Assembly: GCA_040221175.1 (NCBI GenBank)
Contig: JAVJVK010000004.1
Location: 310,001 to 374,000 of the forward strand
Source of the DNA: Phycisphaerales bacterium
Lineage (GTDB): Bacteria; Planctomycetota; Phycisphaerae; Phycisphaerales; UBA1924
Direction: 5' to 3'
Length of the DNA stretch: 64,000 bases
A program made the position numbers and the translations under genes. Of this stretch, positions 34,920-43,600 are shown piece by piece. The notes beneath the pieces are model-generated. The model saw nothing but the letters and a program-made list of their open reading frames with translations. It was not told where the DNA came from and did not search any database. How positions within the stretch are numbered: position 1 is the stretch's first letter; each line of letters begins with the position of its first letter.

Positions 34920-35960
34920 TCAGTCCAGTGCCACGCTGCCGACCAGTTCGGTCAGCTTGATCGCGCCCATGCTCTCGGTCCAGCGCTTCAGGCCCTTGTG
35001 GATGCGTGCCGGGCAACTCGGATCGGCCAACGCCCCCGTCCCGATACCCACGGCTGACGCGCCGGCCAGGATGAACTCGGCTGCATCCCGCCATGTGGTG
35101 ACCCCGCCCAGCCCGATGATCGGCACGCCCTGATCGCGGCCCACCGCGCGGTACGTGTCATGGATGAGCTTCACGACGATCGCATGTACGGCTGGCCCGG
35201 ACAAACCGCCGGTGATGTTCGTAATCCTCGGTTTGCGCGTATGCACGTCGATGGCCATGGCCGGCGTGGTATTCGCCAGGCAGAGGATATCGGCCCCCGG
35301 CCGCTGGTTCGGCCCGGCGGATCGACCTTGCCCTTCGATGGCCGAGCGGGCGACTTCGACGATGCCGGGCATGCCCGTGGCGATGGGCGGGAGCTTCACG
35401 ATGAGCGGCTTGCTTGGCAGCGCCGCTCGACACTCGGCGACGAGTTGCGAAAGAGCCGCGGGATCGACGCCGAAGTCGGCGCCGCCGTGCACGTTCGGGC
35501 ACGAGACGTTGAGCTCGACCGCATCGACGCCCTCGAGGCCGTCCATCTCGGACACCACGCGGACGTAGCCCTCGATGGTGTCTCCGGCGACCGAGCCAAT
35601 CAGCCGTACGTCGTGGGCGTGCAGCCTGTGGGTGGGCGCCACGTGCTCGGCAAAGCGGTCGATGCCGGTGTTGGCCAGGCCGATCGCGTTGAGCATGGCT
35701 CCACGCAAGGGCACCATGCGCCACGTGGGATGGCCCTCCCGCGGTTGCGCCGTGATGGACTTGCTGGTGACGGCGCCCAGCACGCGCGGCGGCAGCACGT
35801 CGAGGATCTCGTCGGCATACCCGGCCGTGCCTGCGGCGAGGATGATGGGGCTCTGCAGTTCAAGCCCGGCAAGATCGACCGCCATGGGGCCCTTGGGCGG
35901 CGGGCCCGGAGCGTCAGGCTGCGACGGTGGCGTCGAGTGGGTTGCGTCGGGCACGGTCAA
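34920..35960 (-). CDS. pyrD: Dihydroorotate dehydrogenase, class 1
   Basis: The 346-residue flavoenzyme oxidises dihydroorotate to orotate in pyrimidine synthesis. Motifs are visible in order: LQSPIILAAGTAGYADE, TSKSITAQPREGHPTWR, AMLNAIGLANTGID, the catalytic cysteine in VELNVSCPNVHGG, IVKLPPIA and LANTTPAMAIDVHTR. NITGGLSGPAVHAI and IIGLGGVTTWRDAAEFILAG, which hold the FMN phosphate site, follow. A catalytic cysteine rather than serine marks class 1. The GGLSGP segment favours type 1B, which normally works with PyrK; no pyrK gene is in the window. A Pro/Ser-rich N-terminal stretch of about 25 residues precedes the core. It lies 49 bases downstream of a pseudokinase gene on the same strand. 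Confidence 0.95.
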   Translation of the reverse strand: MTVPDATHSTPPSQPDAPGPPPKGPMAVDLAGLELQSPIILAAGTAGYADEILDVLPPRVLGAVTSKSITAQPREGHPTWRMVPLRGAMLNAIGLANTGIDRFAEHVAPTHRLHAHDVRLIGSVAGDTIEGYVRVVSEMDGLEGVDAVELNVSCPNVHGGADFGVDPAALSQLVAECRAALPSKPLIVKLPPIATGMPGIVEVARSAIEGQGRSAGPNQRPGADILCLANTTPAMAIDVHTRKPRITNITGGLSGPAVHAIVVKLIHDTYRAVGRDQGVPIIGLGGVTTWRDAAEFILAGASAVGIGTGALADPSCPARIHKGLKRWTESMGAIKLTELVGSVALD

Positions 35961-36009
35961 GTGTTCGCACCAACGACCCCCGGGGCCACCGCGCGTGCTT
36001 CAGCAGATC

Positions 36010-36819
36010 TCAGGAGCGATCAACCCCGGTGCGGCGGAACCCCGTGAGCAATCCGGGACGAGCCGGACGCTGAGCCTCGGGCTCACGGTCGAAGCTTGCG
36101 CTGGGCAGGGCCTCGATCGCCTGCGCGGCCGTATCGAAGCCCTTGATGGGATCCAACCCCTGGACAAAGAAAGCATCCCAAGCCGGATCGAGACGGCGCA
36201 CGAGCTTGCTCGCCGGCAGGCCGACCGTGCTGGCATCGTGGCCCGTCAGGCAGGTAAACCCGAGTTCGACGACGCTGCGGATCTCGTCGCGCTGCACTTC
36301 GGTGGAGAACCCCCGGAGGCCCTCGAGCGTGCGGGCCACGCCCAGCATCTCGATCGTGGCGCTGCCTCGACGATCGACCAGGACGTCACGGGTCCGCACG
36401 GTGCCATGGTGCAAGAGCTTCTCGTGGGCGGCTTCGAGCCCGTCGAGGATCTGACGCAGCAGGCGATCGGTCTCGCCGGGTTCCATGTGGCCGCCCTTTT
36501 CGGCGAGCAGGGACTCAAGATCGATCAGGCCGTCCTGGTGTCCGGTGTAGGGCGTGACGGCGCAGGGCTGGTGGACAATACCCAACAGCAGCTTTTCGAC
36601 CGGCAGCACGTGCCGGTTGTCGATCATTCGGATGTTGTCGACCGCGCGACGCAGCACCGCGACCTGAGCGTCGTCAGGCCGGATCGGAAACAGGTGCAAG
36701 ACCTTGGCATCGCGGCCGCCGGGCTCCATCGCCAGCAGCCTGCGCGCGATCGGTGATTCGGGGAGTTCGCGTGTGATGGTGTAGTCACCAAAGCGCACAC
36801 GAGGGTGGGTTTCGCCCAT
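36010..36819 (-). CDS. Pseudokinase (degenerate Ser/Thr kinase-like protein)
   Basis: The 269-residue protein keeps the outline of a protein kinase but not its catalytic residues. RFGDYTITRELPESPIARRL is a kinase-like N-lobe start. The C-helix region (VAVLRRAVDNIRMIDNRHVL), then LRQILDGLEAAHEKLLHHGT, then a pseudo-loop RTRDVLVDRRGSATIEMLG, follow where HRDxKPxN and DFG should be. The catalytic Asp, the Asn and the DFG Asp are absent, so catalysis is unlikely; ligand sensing or scaffolding is more likely. A later C-lobe is visible (RSVVELGFTCLTGHD). The ATG at 36819 has an AAGGA element ten bases upstream; another in-frame ATG lies at 36852. The gene probably belongs to the pyrD side of a minus-strand cluster. 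Confidence 0.7.
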   Translation of the reverse strand: MGETHPRVRFGDYTITRELPESPIARRLLAMEPGGRDAKVLHLFPIRPDDAQVAVLRRAVDNIRMIDNRHVLPVEKLLLGIVHQPCAVTPYTGHQDGLIDLESLLAEKGGHMEPGETDRLLRQILDGLEAAHEKLLHHGTVRTRDVLVDRRGSATIEMLGVARTLEGLRGFSTEVQRDEIRSVVELGFTCLTGHDASTVGLPASKLVRRLDPAWDAFFVQGLDPIKGFDTAAQAIEALPSASFDREPEAQRPARPGLLTGFRRTGVDRS

Positions 36820-36875
36820 CAGCGGGGATCCTTTTGGGCCCGACTGCGCCATGAAGGGCGATCGGACCCGGACTT

Positions 36876-36899
36876 CGAGCTAGTCTCAATACTAGCTCG
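36876..36899. repeat. Perfect 9-base inverted repeat between the dehydrogenase and pseudokinase genes
   Basis: CGAGCTAGT and ACTAGCTCG flank a six-base spacer. There is no T-run, so it may be an operator for the pseudokinase gene (start about 57 bases away) or an end-of-message hairpin for the upstream gene. Confidence 0.45.
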
Positions 36900-36956
36900 C
36901 CGCCTAGGTCGGCATATTCCGCGCGGGATCACCACAAACCGTCCGCATAACCATTA

Positions 36957-38054
36957 TCACGTACCGTACATTTCCTGTACGGCAGGAATCAGCTGCTCGG
37001 CGAGCACGGATCCGAACTCGCGATGCGTCTGGAGTCCAAGATCCGCGGCGGCGGCGGCCCGATCGACGTCGCCGGGCCAACTGGAAACGATTGCCGCCCG
37101 ACCGGGATGGATCTCGTAGCGAGGCTTGAACCGCGGGAAGTGGATTGCAATGGCCTTGGCGATCTCGCCGGCCGTGGGCGCGAAGCTGGCCACGTTGTAC
37201 ACGCGGCGGGTCAGGTTCTCTGCCTTGGCCAGTGCCAGGGTGGCGTCGATGGCGTCGGCCATCAGCATGAAGGGCAGCCGCGCATCTTCCTCAACGAAAC
37301 ACACCGCTTCCTCGCCCTTGGCGGCAGCGTGCAGCATCAGGGGGCCGTAGTCGCTGGTGCCGCCGCTGGGCGCGGTGTGGGGGCTGATCAGGCCGGGGTA
37401 CCGCACGCAGCGGAAATCGATGGGGGCTGGTGCGTCGCCGCGATCGAGCAACTGGTAGTGCTCGGCGTAGTACCGACCCAGGTGCTCGCAGCACAGCTTG
37501 TTCACGCCGTACATCGTGATCGGATTGAGGTATTCGTCTTCGGAGACGGCGCCCGCGCGGCGCTTCTCGGCCTCGCTGGGAAGGCCGTAGACGGCGATGG
37601 AACTGGGGTAGATGAACTTTACGGGCCGGCCGGTGGCGCCCGCCTGCTCGGTGAGCAGGCGCAGCAGGTTCATCGTGCCCTGGGTGTTGACCTCGTGGGC
37701 GAGCGATGGGTTTCGCTCGCCGGTGGAACTCAGCAGCGCGGCGAGGTGGTAGACCTCGGTGATCTCGTAGCGAGACAGGATCGGAGCCAACGCGAAGGGG
37801 TCGCGGACGTCGCCGGTAAACACGGCGTGGCAGCGGCTGGCCAGGTCCTCGTCGAGGCGGCGCAGATCGAGGGCAACGATGGGCGTGCTGGCGTGTTCGC
37901 TCAAGCGATGGATGAGCCCGTGCCCCACCTCGCCGCCGGCGCCGGTGAGCAGGATTGCCTGGCGGCGCGGGGTCGACGCCGGCGCGGAAGCGTCGGGGCG
38001 CGAGGAGGGCTCCAGAGCCGTTGGAAACAGACGCATTGCAGGATTCGTGGTCAC
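36957..38054 (-). CDS. L-threonine 3-dehydrogenase, SDR (epimerase-like) type
   Basis: The 365-residue protein has an N-terminal NAD-binding glycine motif TGAGGEVGHG (37-46), the serine region YPSSIAVYGLPSEA and the catalytic YGVNK (Y182, K186). The later sequence RYPGLISPHTAPSGGTSDYG, then CFVEEDARLPFMLMADAID, then YNVASFAPTAGEIAKAI and IVSSWPGDVD, matches the extended-SDR threonine dehydrogenase of Flavobacterium and archaea. That enzyme oxidises threonine to 2-amino-3-ketobutyrate. The Pro-rich N-terminus of about 30 residues is extra. The start is an ambiguous GTG; an ATG six codons later is possible and neither has a clear ribosome-binding site. It lies 54 bases after a membrane protein gene on the same strand. 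Confidence 0.85.
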   Translation of the reverse strand: MTTNPAMRLFPTALEPSSRPDASAPASTPRRQAILLTGAGGEVGHGLIHRLSEHASTPIVALDLRRLDEDLASRCHAVFTGDVRDPFALAPILSRYEITEVYHLAALLSSTGERNPSLAHEVNTQGTMNLLRLLTEQAGATGRPVKFIYPSSIAVYGLPSEAEKRRAGAVSEDEYLNPITMYGVNKLCCEHLGRYYAEHYQLLDRGDAPAPIDFRCVRYPGLISPHTAPSGGTSDYGPLMLHAAAKGEEAVCFVEEDARLPFMLMADAIDATLALAKAENLTRRVYNVASFAPTAGEIAKAIAIHFPRFKPRYEIHPGRAAIVSSWPGDVDRAAAAADLGLQTHREFGSVLAEQLIPAVQEMYGT

Positions 38055-38108
38055 GAACGAGGATAGGTTGGGCGTTGCAGCGTTGCGACGAGCGAGCCGA
38101 CTAGATCG

Positions 38109-38753
38109 CTACTCGTCCTTGCCGCCCTGGCCCAGTCCGAAGGCCGAGCCGACGGCCAGGAGGATCCAGATGGCGTCGAAGCCGCTGAGGAAGTTCTCGC
38201 CGCTCAGGCCGGCGTATTCGGCCTCGACCAGCGCGACGTTTGCCTCGTGCTGCTCGCGGAAGGCCTTGCGCGCGGCGGCCTGGTGTTCGGGGGTCTGCTC
38301 GTCCCAGTACTCCAGGGTGGCGGCCCAGAGGTCCGGCGGATAGTCGGCTTCTCGCCAGCGAAACCACTGGTTGTCGGGCAGTTCGGGCCAGTCGATGGCG
38401 TAGCCCTCTTCCTCCCAAAACTTCACGACCTCGTCGGCCACGTAGCACATGAGGATCTCGTTGTTGAATTCCGATGCCAGGGCCAGGTCGGCGTCGTTCT
38501 GGTAGAGCAACTCGACGACGGTGAGTTTGCCCACGCCGACCGCGGCAAGCGCGACGACCGCTGCCAGGACACCCGTGCCCGTACTCGGCCCGCCACCGAG
38601 CAGATTCGCACCGACCATGGCCCCCGCGCCGGCGAGTACGCCCACGGCCCAGGCGATCCAACCCACTTCGTAGCCTGTGTAGAAGCCGACCGCAGCCCAG
38701 ATGGCCGCACCAGCCGCTCCCCCAATGGCGGATCCGATCAATGCCCCAAACAT
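38109..38753 (-). CDS. Membrane protein, unknown function
   Basis: The 214-residue protein starts with about four hydrophobic segments (MFGALIGSAIGGAAGAAIWA, VGWIAWAVGVLAGAGAMVGA, GVLAAVVALAAVGVGKLTVV). A soluble part of about 110 residues follows, rich in Glu, Asp and Trp (FWEEEGYAIDWPELPDNQWF, WDEQTPEHQAAARKAFREQH). A final hydrophobic stretch (IWILLAVGSAFGLG) ends the chain. The glycine-zipper-like N-terminus and acidic domain are planctomycete-typical, but I cannot name a family. An AGGAG site nine bases before the ATG decides the start; an in-frame extension upstream is not supported. It is the upstream gene of a minus-strand group with the dehydrogenase. Confidence 0.75.
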   Translation of the reverse strand: MFGALIGSAIGGAAGAAIWAAVGFYTGYEVGWIAWAVGVLAGAGAMVGANLLGGGPSTGTGVLAAVVALAAVGVGKLTVVELLYQNDADLALASEFNNEILMCYVADEVVKFWEEEGYAIDWPELPDNQWFRWREADYPPDLWAATLEYWDEQTPEHQAAARKAFREQHEANVALVEAEYAGLSGENFLSGFDAIWILLAVGSAFGLGQGGKDE

Positions 38754-38906
38754 GTCGCCCACTCCTGCACGAGCGCCGGGTGGGCGCTTCCCCGTTGAGA
38801 CCCGGTGCGGCGGACTCCCGCCGTCGAGGATCAGAATACCTGAAACGGGCCTGCCATGCAAGCCCATTTTCATGGTTTACCAGAATGGGGCGAGGGAGGT
38901 TGCAGG

Positions 38907-40346
38907 TCAGCCGCCGCAGCCAGCGTCGAAGGCGTTCTGGTAGGCCAGGAAATCGAAGATGGTCAGCGAGCCATCGCCGTCGAAGTCGGCCGCCAGGTCG
39001 CCCGCGTCGAAGAGGTTCTGGAAGCCCAGGAAGTCGAAGATCGTCAGCAGGCAGTCGCCGTCGATGTCCGGGCGGCACACATCGATGCTCAAGGCATGGA
39101 GGGCCCCCACGTCCGGGTTGCCAGCGATCGGGTCGCCCGCATCGTCGGCCGGAGCCCCGGCGAACAGGCGGAGGCCCGTGGGGCTCTCGTAGAGGGCCAC
39201 GGTTGCCCCGAACTGTGCAAACGTCACCGGGTTGCTCGGACGGATGATGGAGGTCTGGACCGGATTGGCCGGGTCGGAGATGTCGAAGCTGTAGGCGGTG
39301 CCGGCCAGGGTGGTCTCGCCCGAGAGGGCGCCCACAAGCAGGACGTCGGGCGTGAGCGATACAGAAACACCAAAGTCGCTCGCGCTGAGCGTGTCCGTCG
39401 CGGTGACCTTGGACAATTGGACGGGGTTGGCGCGATCCGAGATGTCGAAGAGGTAGACCGAGCCGTCGCTGCCGTCGGGGTTGTTGGTCTTCGCGCTCAC
39501 GGCCGCGAGCGCCACGTCGCCTTCGATCAGCAGTTCGACCTGGTAGCCGAACTGCACGCCCGCGGAAGCGTCGGCGGCGACGAGCTTGGCGACTTCCTGG
39601 CCGGTCTCGATGTTGAAGAGGTACGCCGAACCCGAACTGGCGCCGGCGTCGTCGTTGCCCGGCGCGCCGATGAGGGCGTAGCCGGTTTCGCCCGCGCCGC
39701 CGCCTCCGCCGTCGATCGAAACCGACCGGCCGAAACGGTCGACGGCCGACGCGTCCGAGGCCGTGAGCTTGAACCGTTCCACGGCATCCAGGCCCACGAT
39801 CTCGAAGACGTACACGGCCCCGGTCGAGCTGGCTTTGTCCGAAGCGCCGATCACGGCGCGATCGAAGTCGATGTCGACCGAACCGCCAAACAGGTCCAGG
39901 CCCCGGCCGTCGCTGGCGGTGAGCTTGTCGATCTGCATGCCCGTCGACCGCAGGTACAGGTAGGCGGCGCCGGCGGCGGGCCCCAGGGAGCTCTCGGCAG
40001 GCGCCCCGACGAGTGCCAGGGCGTTGTCGGCGGCCACGGAGCGGCCGAAGTCGATGCCGTCCGCGCCGTCATCGGCCGCGAGCTCGAAGAGCAACTGTGG
40101 CACGGTGGTGTTGAGGGTGTAGAGGTACGCCCGGCCGGCCCCGCTGCCCTCGTCGCCGGCCTCGGGGGCTCCGACGATACCGAAGCCGGCGGCCGCGGCG
40201 TCGAGCGAGGCTCCGAAGAGGTCCCCCGCTTGACCGGTTGACGGCGAGACCTTGGCGTCCTCGCTGCCGCACAAGGTCTGGGCGTGGGCCGTCGCGGCCA
40301 GGCCGGTGATGGCGCAGAAACACGTCGTGATTACCGTTCGATGCAC
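38907..40346 (-). CDS. Secreted beta-propeller protein with GC-type dockerin C-terminus
   Basis: The 479-residue protein has a signal peptide (MHRTVITTCFCAITGLAATA). At least six FG-GAP-like repeats follow with the pattern A.D...D.FG.SV......A..GA........G.AYLF; examples are GIDFGRSVAADNALALVGAP, VDRFGRSVSIDGGGGGAGET and ASDFGVSVSLTPDVLLVGAL. These should form a beta-propeller. The C-terminus is the Cys-bounded double repeat DIDGDCLLTIFDFLGFQNLF and [20 protein letters not shown]. The first loop has a cysteine in place of glycine (DIDGDC), which may weaken Ca2+ binding. Start is a GTG with a GGGAGAG site. A TTGCCG / TAAAAC pair 17 bases apart lies upstream (near 40396-40424, minus strand) and could be the promoter. 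Function unknown. Confidence 0.85.
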   Translation of the reverse strand: MHRTVITTCFCAITGLAATAHAQTLCGSEDAKVSPSTGQAGDLFGASLDAAAAGFGIVGAPEAGDEGSGAGRAYLYTLNTTVPQLLFELAADDGADGIDFGRSVAADNALALVGAPAESSLGPAAGAAYLYLRSTGMQIDKLTASDGRGLDLFGGSVDIDFDRAVIGASDKASSTGAVYVFEIVGLDAVERFKLTASDASAVDRFGRSVSIDGGGGGAGETGYALIGAPGNDDAGASSGSAYLFNIETGQEVAKLVAADASAGVQFGYQVELLIEGDVALAAVSAKTNNPDGSDGSVYLFDISDRANPVQLSKVTATDTLSASDFGVSVSLTPDVLLVGALSGETTLAGTAYSFDISDPANPVQTSIIRPSNPVTFAQFGATVALYESPTGLRLFAGAPADDAGDPIAGNPDVGALHALSIDVCRPDIDGDCLLTIFDFLGFQNLFDAGDLAADFDGDGSLTIFDFLAYQNAFDAGCGG

Positions 40347-40491
40347 GTCTCTCTCCCTTGCGGTGGTCTTCCTCTGGGGCGTTTTATGCTTATGCGGGAA
40401 GTCCGGCAAGTGAACGCATCGAGACGTAAGAGTTGTGATCTCTGAGCAAATCGCCTGTGTTGCCCCGTTTACCAAACTGGAGCGTGGTGGC

Positions 40492-40830
40492 TCAACTCGC
40501 CATCGCCAAGCAGGATTTCTCACAGGCCCGGCAGGACTCGGCACACTGCTGGCAATGGTCGTGGTCGTGGGCCCCGCACTGCTCGGCACACCAGGCGCAC
40601 AGGTCGGCGCAGAGGCGGCAGATCTCCGCTTGCTTGGGGCTGCGGCGGGCCATGGCGTTGGAGCAGGCGATGCAGATGGCTGCACAGTCGGCACAGCACA
40701 GCGGGCAGTCGTTGTCGCTGCCCGAGCCGATCATGGCCGAGAGGCATGCCTGGCACTCGGCGGCACACCGCTGGCACCGCTCGATGCACTGGCGGGTCTG
40801 TTCGTCGAGGTCGTTGATGGTCATGGTCAT
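40492..40830 (-). CDS. Cys-rich four-helix-bundle copper-storage protein (Csp-like, DUF326)
   Basis: The 112-residue protein contains many cysteines spaced as CxxC and CxxxC along helices: CIERCQRCAAECQAC, CPLCCADCAAICIACSNAM, ICRLCADLCAWCAEQCG, then CQQCAESCRACEKSC. This is the pattern of Csp proteins, four-helix bundles that store many Cu(I) ions in their core. There is no signal peptide, so it is of the cytosolic Csp3 kind. Two in-frame ATGs (40830 and 40824) are possible. An AAAGGGGAT site precedes the first. The gene is alone on the minus strand, back to back with the topoisomerase VI operon. Confidence 0.85.
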   Translation of the reverse strand: MTMTINDLDEQTRQCIERCQRCAAECQACLSAMIGSGSDNDCPLCCADCAAICIACSNAMARRSPKQAEICRLCADLCAWCAEQCGAHDHDHCQQCAESCRACEKSCLAMAS

Positions 40831-41009
40831 GGTGGATCCCCTTTCGTTCGCACTGTCGGTTGCGTCATGCTGCCAATGAGGGAGTGTGGCCCTGGGCCCT
40901 AATCGGCCGCTGAACGCTCCGTGAAATGGGGATCATGTTCGGGCCTATGCTGGGAAGCACGACCCCGCCAGCCCGTTTCCAGAGGCCCACAGCACCACGG
41001 AGGGTGACC

Positions 41010-42950
41010 TTGGCCGCCAGAAAGCCCGCAAGCAAGAGCCGCGCGACCGCCGAGACCATGGCGGGCAAGCAGCGGGACATCTCCGTCAGCGAGTTCTTCT
41101 CGAAGAACCGCCACCTGCTGGGCTTCGACAACCCCCGCAAGGCCCTGTTGACCACGGTCAAGGAGGCGGTCGACAACGCCCTGGACGCGTGCGAAGAGGC
41201 GGGCATCCTGCCGGACATCGAGGTGCTGATCGAGGAACTGGTGGCCCCGCCCAGCCCCAGCAAGCCCGGGCGGTATGCGGTGACCATTACCGACAACGGG
41301 CCGGGCATCGTCCGCAAGCAGGTCGAGAACATCTTCGGGCGACTGCTCTACGGCAGCAAGTTCCACCGCATGAAGATGAGCCGCGGCCAGCAGGGCATCG
41401 GCATTTCCGCCGCGGGCATGTACGGCTTGATGACCACCGGCAAGCCCATGGTCATCACCACCAAGCCCAGCAAGACCAAGCCGGCCCACCACCTCGAGCT
41501 GGCGATGGACACAACGAAGAACAAGCCCGAGGTGACCATCGACGTCGAGACCGACGACTTCCCCCCCACCTCCAACGGCACGGGCACGCGCGTGCGCATC
41601 GAGATGGAAGCCCGCTACCAGCGGGGCAAGACCAGCGTAGAGGCGTACCTCGAGCAGACCGCCATCGCCAACCCGCACGCGCAGATCACGTTCATCCCGC
41701 CCGAGAAGGCGGCGGGCGGGCCGGCGCTGGAGACCGAGGACACGTCGGTCGAGCTCTCGCACACCACCGAACTGGCCGATCGGTACATCTTCCCGCGAGC
41801 CGTCGAGGAACTGCCCCCCGAGACCGAGGAGATCAAGCCCCACCCCTACGGCGTCGAGCTTGGCAACTTCCTGCGGATGCTCAAGAGCACGAACGAGAAG
41901 CAGCTCACTGGTTTCTTCAAGAACGAGTTCAGCCGCGTGCCGCCGGCGATCGTCAAGGACATCACGTCCAAGGCGTCGGTCAAGGGTGGCAAGACGCTGA
42001 CGGGGCAGACGTACGTCAGCACCGTCGATCACGACGCGGCCGAGCGCCTGTACCGGGCGCTGCAGGACAGCAAGCTGCGGGCGCCGCCGACGGACTGCCT
42101 GGCGCCCATCGGCGTGCGGCAGATGCTCAGCGGGTTGCTCAAGGGCGTGAAGGCCGAGTTCTACGCCGCGAGCACGCGCGACCCGGCGGTCTATCGCGGC
42201 AACCCCTTCCAGATCGAGGCGGCGATCGCCTTCGGCGGCGAACTCTCGGGCGATGAGCCGGCGCGGGTGATCCGCTTTGCCAACCGCGTGCCTTTGCTGT
42301 ATCAGCAGAGCGCGTGCTCGTCGTTCAAGGCGGTGGTCGAGACGGGCTGGAAGAACTACGGCCTCAGCCAACCCCGCGGCTCGCTCCCCGTTGGACCGCT
42401 GGTGATCATGGTGCACATGGCCAGCGTGTGGGTGCCGTTCACCTCTGAGTCGAAAGAGGCGATCGCCGACTACGACGAGATCCGCAAGGAGATGCGGCTG
42501 GCGCTCCAGGAGTGCGGCCGTAAGCTGGGCACGTATCTGCGCCGCCGCCAGAAGATGAAGCGCGAGGGCCAACGCCGCGACATCTTCAGCCGCTACATCG
42601 CCGAGATCGCGCGCTCGACGGCGGCGCTGACGGGCGAGGACGAGGGTAAGTTGCTGGACGCGCTGCTCGAGCAGGCCCAGGCCCGCACGGCCATCGCCGA
42701 CGCCGAACTCGACGAGGACGGCAACTTCGTGAAGAAGGAGAAGACACCGGCGGACGACGACGGTGTGATCATTGTCGACAGCGACGCGCGGCCGTCGCAG
42801 GTGGAGGCGAAGTCGAACGGGGCTGTGGCGAAGGGGGAATCGGAGGATTCGGGCCGCGGGCTGTTTGGGGATGATGAGGAAAGCGTGCCGGTGCGGCGGA
42901 AGAAGAGTGGCAAGAAGGTCGGAAAAAAGAAGCGCGTGAGCCGGAAGTAG
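41010..42950 (+). CDS. DNA topoisomerase VI subunit B (type IIB, GHKL ATPase)
   Basis: The 646-residue protein is the ATPase subunit of topoisomerase VI, an enzyme mainly of archaea and plants. SVSEFFSKNRHLLGFDNPRK opens the domain. The GHKL motifs follow: VKEAVDNALDACEEAG (Mg-binding Asn and catalytic Glu), ITDNGPGI, GQQGIGISAAGMYG and GTGTRV. The transducer domain contains VETGWKNYGLSQPRG, where the lysine of the WKxY-type motif senses ATP. The helix-two-turn-helix region (LGNFLRMLKSTNEKQLTGFF) lies between them. A Lys-rich tail (KKSGKKVGKKKRVSRK) after an acidic segment is an extra. The start at 41010 is a TTG with GGAGG six bases upstream; an ATG at 40926 in frame has no such site. The gene is first in an operon with the A subunit, two genes on. 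Confidence 0.93.
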   Translation: MAARKPASKSRATAETMAGKQRDISVSEFFSKNRHLLGFDNPRKALLTTVKEAVDNALDACEEAGILPDIEVLIEELVAPPSPSKPGRYAVTITDNGPGIVRKQVENIFGRLLYGSKFHRMKMSRGQQGIGISAAGMYGLMTTGKPMVITTKPSKTKPAHHLELAMDTTKNKPEVTIDVETDDFPPTSNGTGTRVRIEMEARYQRGKTSVEAYLEQTAIANPHAQITFIPPEKAAGGPALETEDTSVELSHTTELADRYIFPRAVEELPPETEEIKPHPYGVELGNFLRMLKSTNEKQLTGFFKNEFSRVPPAIVKDITSKASVKGGKTLTGQTYVSTVDHDAAERLYRALQDSKLRAPPTDCLAPIGVRQMLSGLLKGVKAEFYAASTRDPAVYRGNPFQIEAAIAFGGELSGDEPARVIRFANRVPLLYQQSACSSFKAVVETGWKNYGLSQPRGSLPVGPLVIMVHMASVWVPFTSESKEAIADYDEIRKEMRLALQECGRKLGTYLRRRQKMKREGQRRDIFSRYIAEIARSTAALTGEDEGKLLDALLEQAQARTAIADAELDEDGNFVKKEKTPADDDGVIIVDSDARPSQVEAKSNGAVAKGESEDSGRGLFGDDEESVPVRRKKSGKKVGKKKRVSRK

Positions 42951-42952
42951 CG

Positions 42953-43591
42953 ATGGACGCGCCCGTCCCCAAGACCGTGACGTCCGCCGACCGCTGGGGT
43001 CAGTTCGCCGCCGAGCATCGGCTGAACCCCGAGCGCGCAGCATTGGTGTACGCCCTCCTCGATCACTTGTACGAGACGCCCAGGCGGGCGTATCACAACA
43101 TCGAGCACGTGACGCAGTGCCTCGATGCACTGGTTGAGCTTGAGGCACTCAGCACCGAGTCGCAGTTGGCGCTGTGGTTCCATGACGCGGTGTACGTTGC
43201 CGGGAGTGATGGGAACGAGCGCGCCTCAGCGGAGCTCTGTCGTACTTACGGCACGTGGCTGGGCTTCGAGAAGGCAATCCTCGACTCGGCGGCCGACGCC
43301 GTCTTTGCGACCACGCACGATGGAATGCCACGATCCGAAGTTGCCTCGAGCGTCGCGGATGCGGATCTATCAATTCTGGGAGCTGCAACCGACCGGTATC
43401 GTTCCTACGCCCGATCGATCCGTATCGAATGGTCGCACGTACCCGATTCGGACTTTAACACCGGGCGTGCGAGCCTGCTGAGAGGGTTCCTGGATCGGTC
43501 GAGCATCTATCACACCGCGCGGGGCCAAGAGTTGTACGAGGACGCCGCCCGCGAGAACCTGACCAACGAGATCGAAACACTCACCCAGTGA
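42953..43591 (+). CDS. HD-domain metal-dependent phosphohydrolase-like protein
   Basis: The 212-residue protein has an HD-type core: RAYHNIEHVTQCLDALVELE (first His), LALWFHDAVYVAGSDGNE (the HD pair) and SSVADADLSILGAATDRY (final Asp). The pattern YHNxxHxxxxL followed by AxxFHDxVY is that of predicted HD-superfamily hydrolases of about 200 residues whose substrate is unknown. It is cytoplasmic. The gene lies between the two topoisomerase VI subunit genes: 2 bases after the B stop and 9 bases before the A start. This spacing implies co-transcription. Whether the protein acts on nucleotides or on topoisomerase function cannot be told from sequence. Confidence 0.8.
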   Translation: MDAPVPKTVTSADRWGQFAAEHRLNPERAALVYALLDHLYETPRRAYHNIEHVTQCLDALVELEALSTESQLALWFHDAVYVAGSDGNERASAELCRTYGTWLGFEKAILDSAADAVFATTHDGMPRSEVASSVADADLSILGAATDRYRSYARSIRIEWSHVPDSDFNTGRASLLRGFLDRSSIYHTARGQELYEDAARENLTNEIETLTQ

Positions 43592-43600
43592 GCGAGCACC

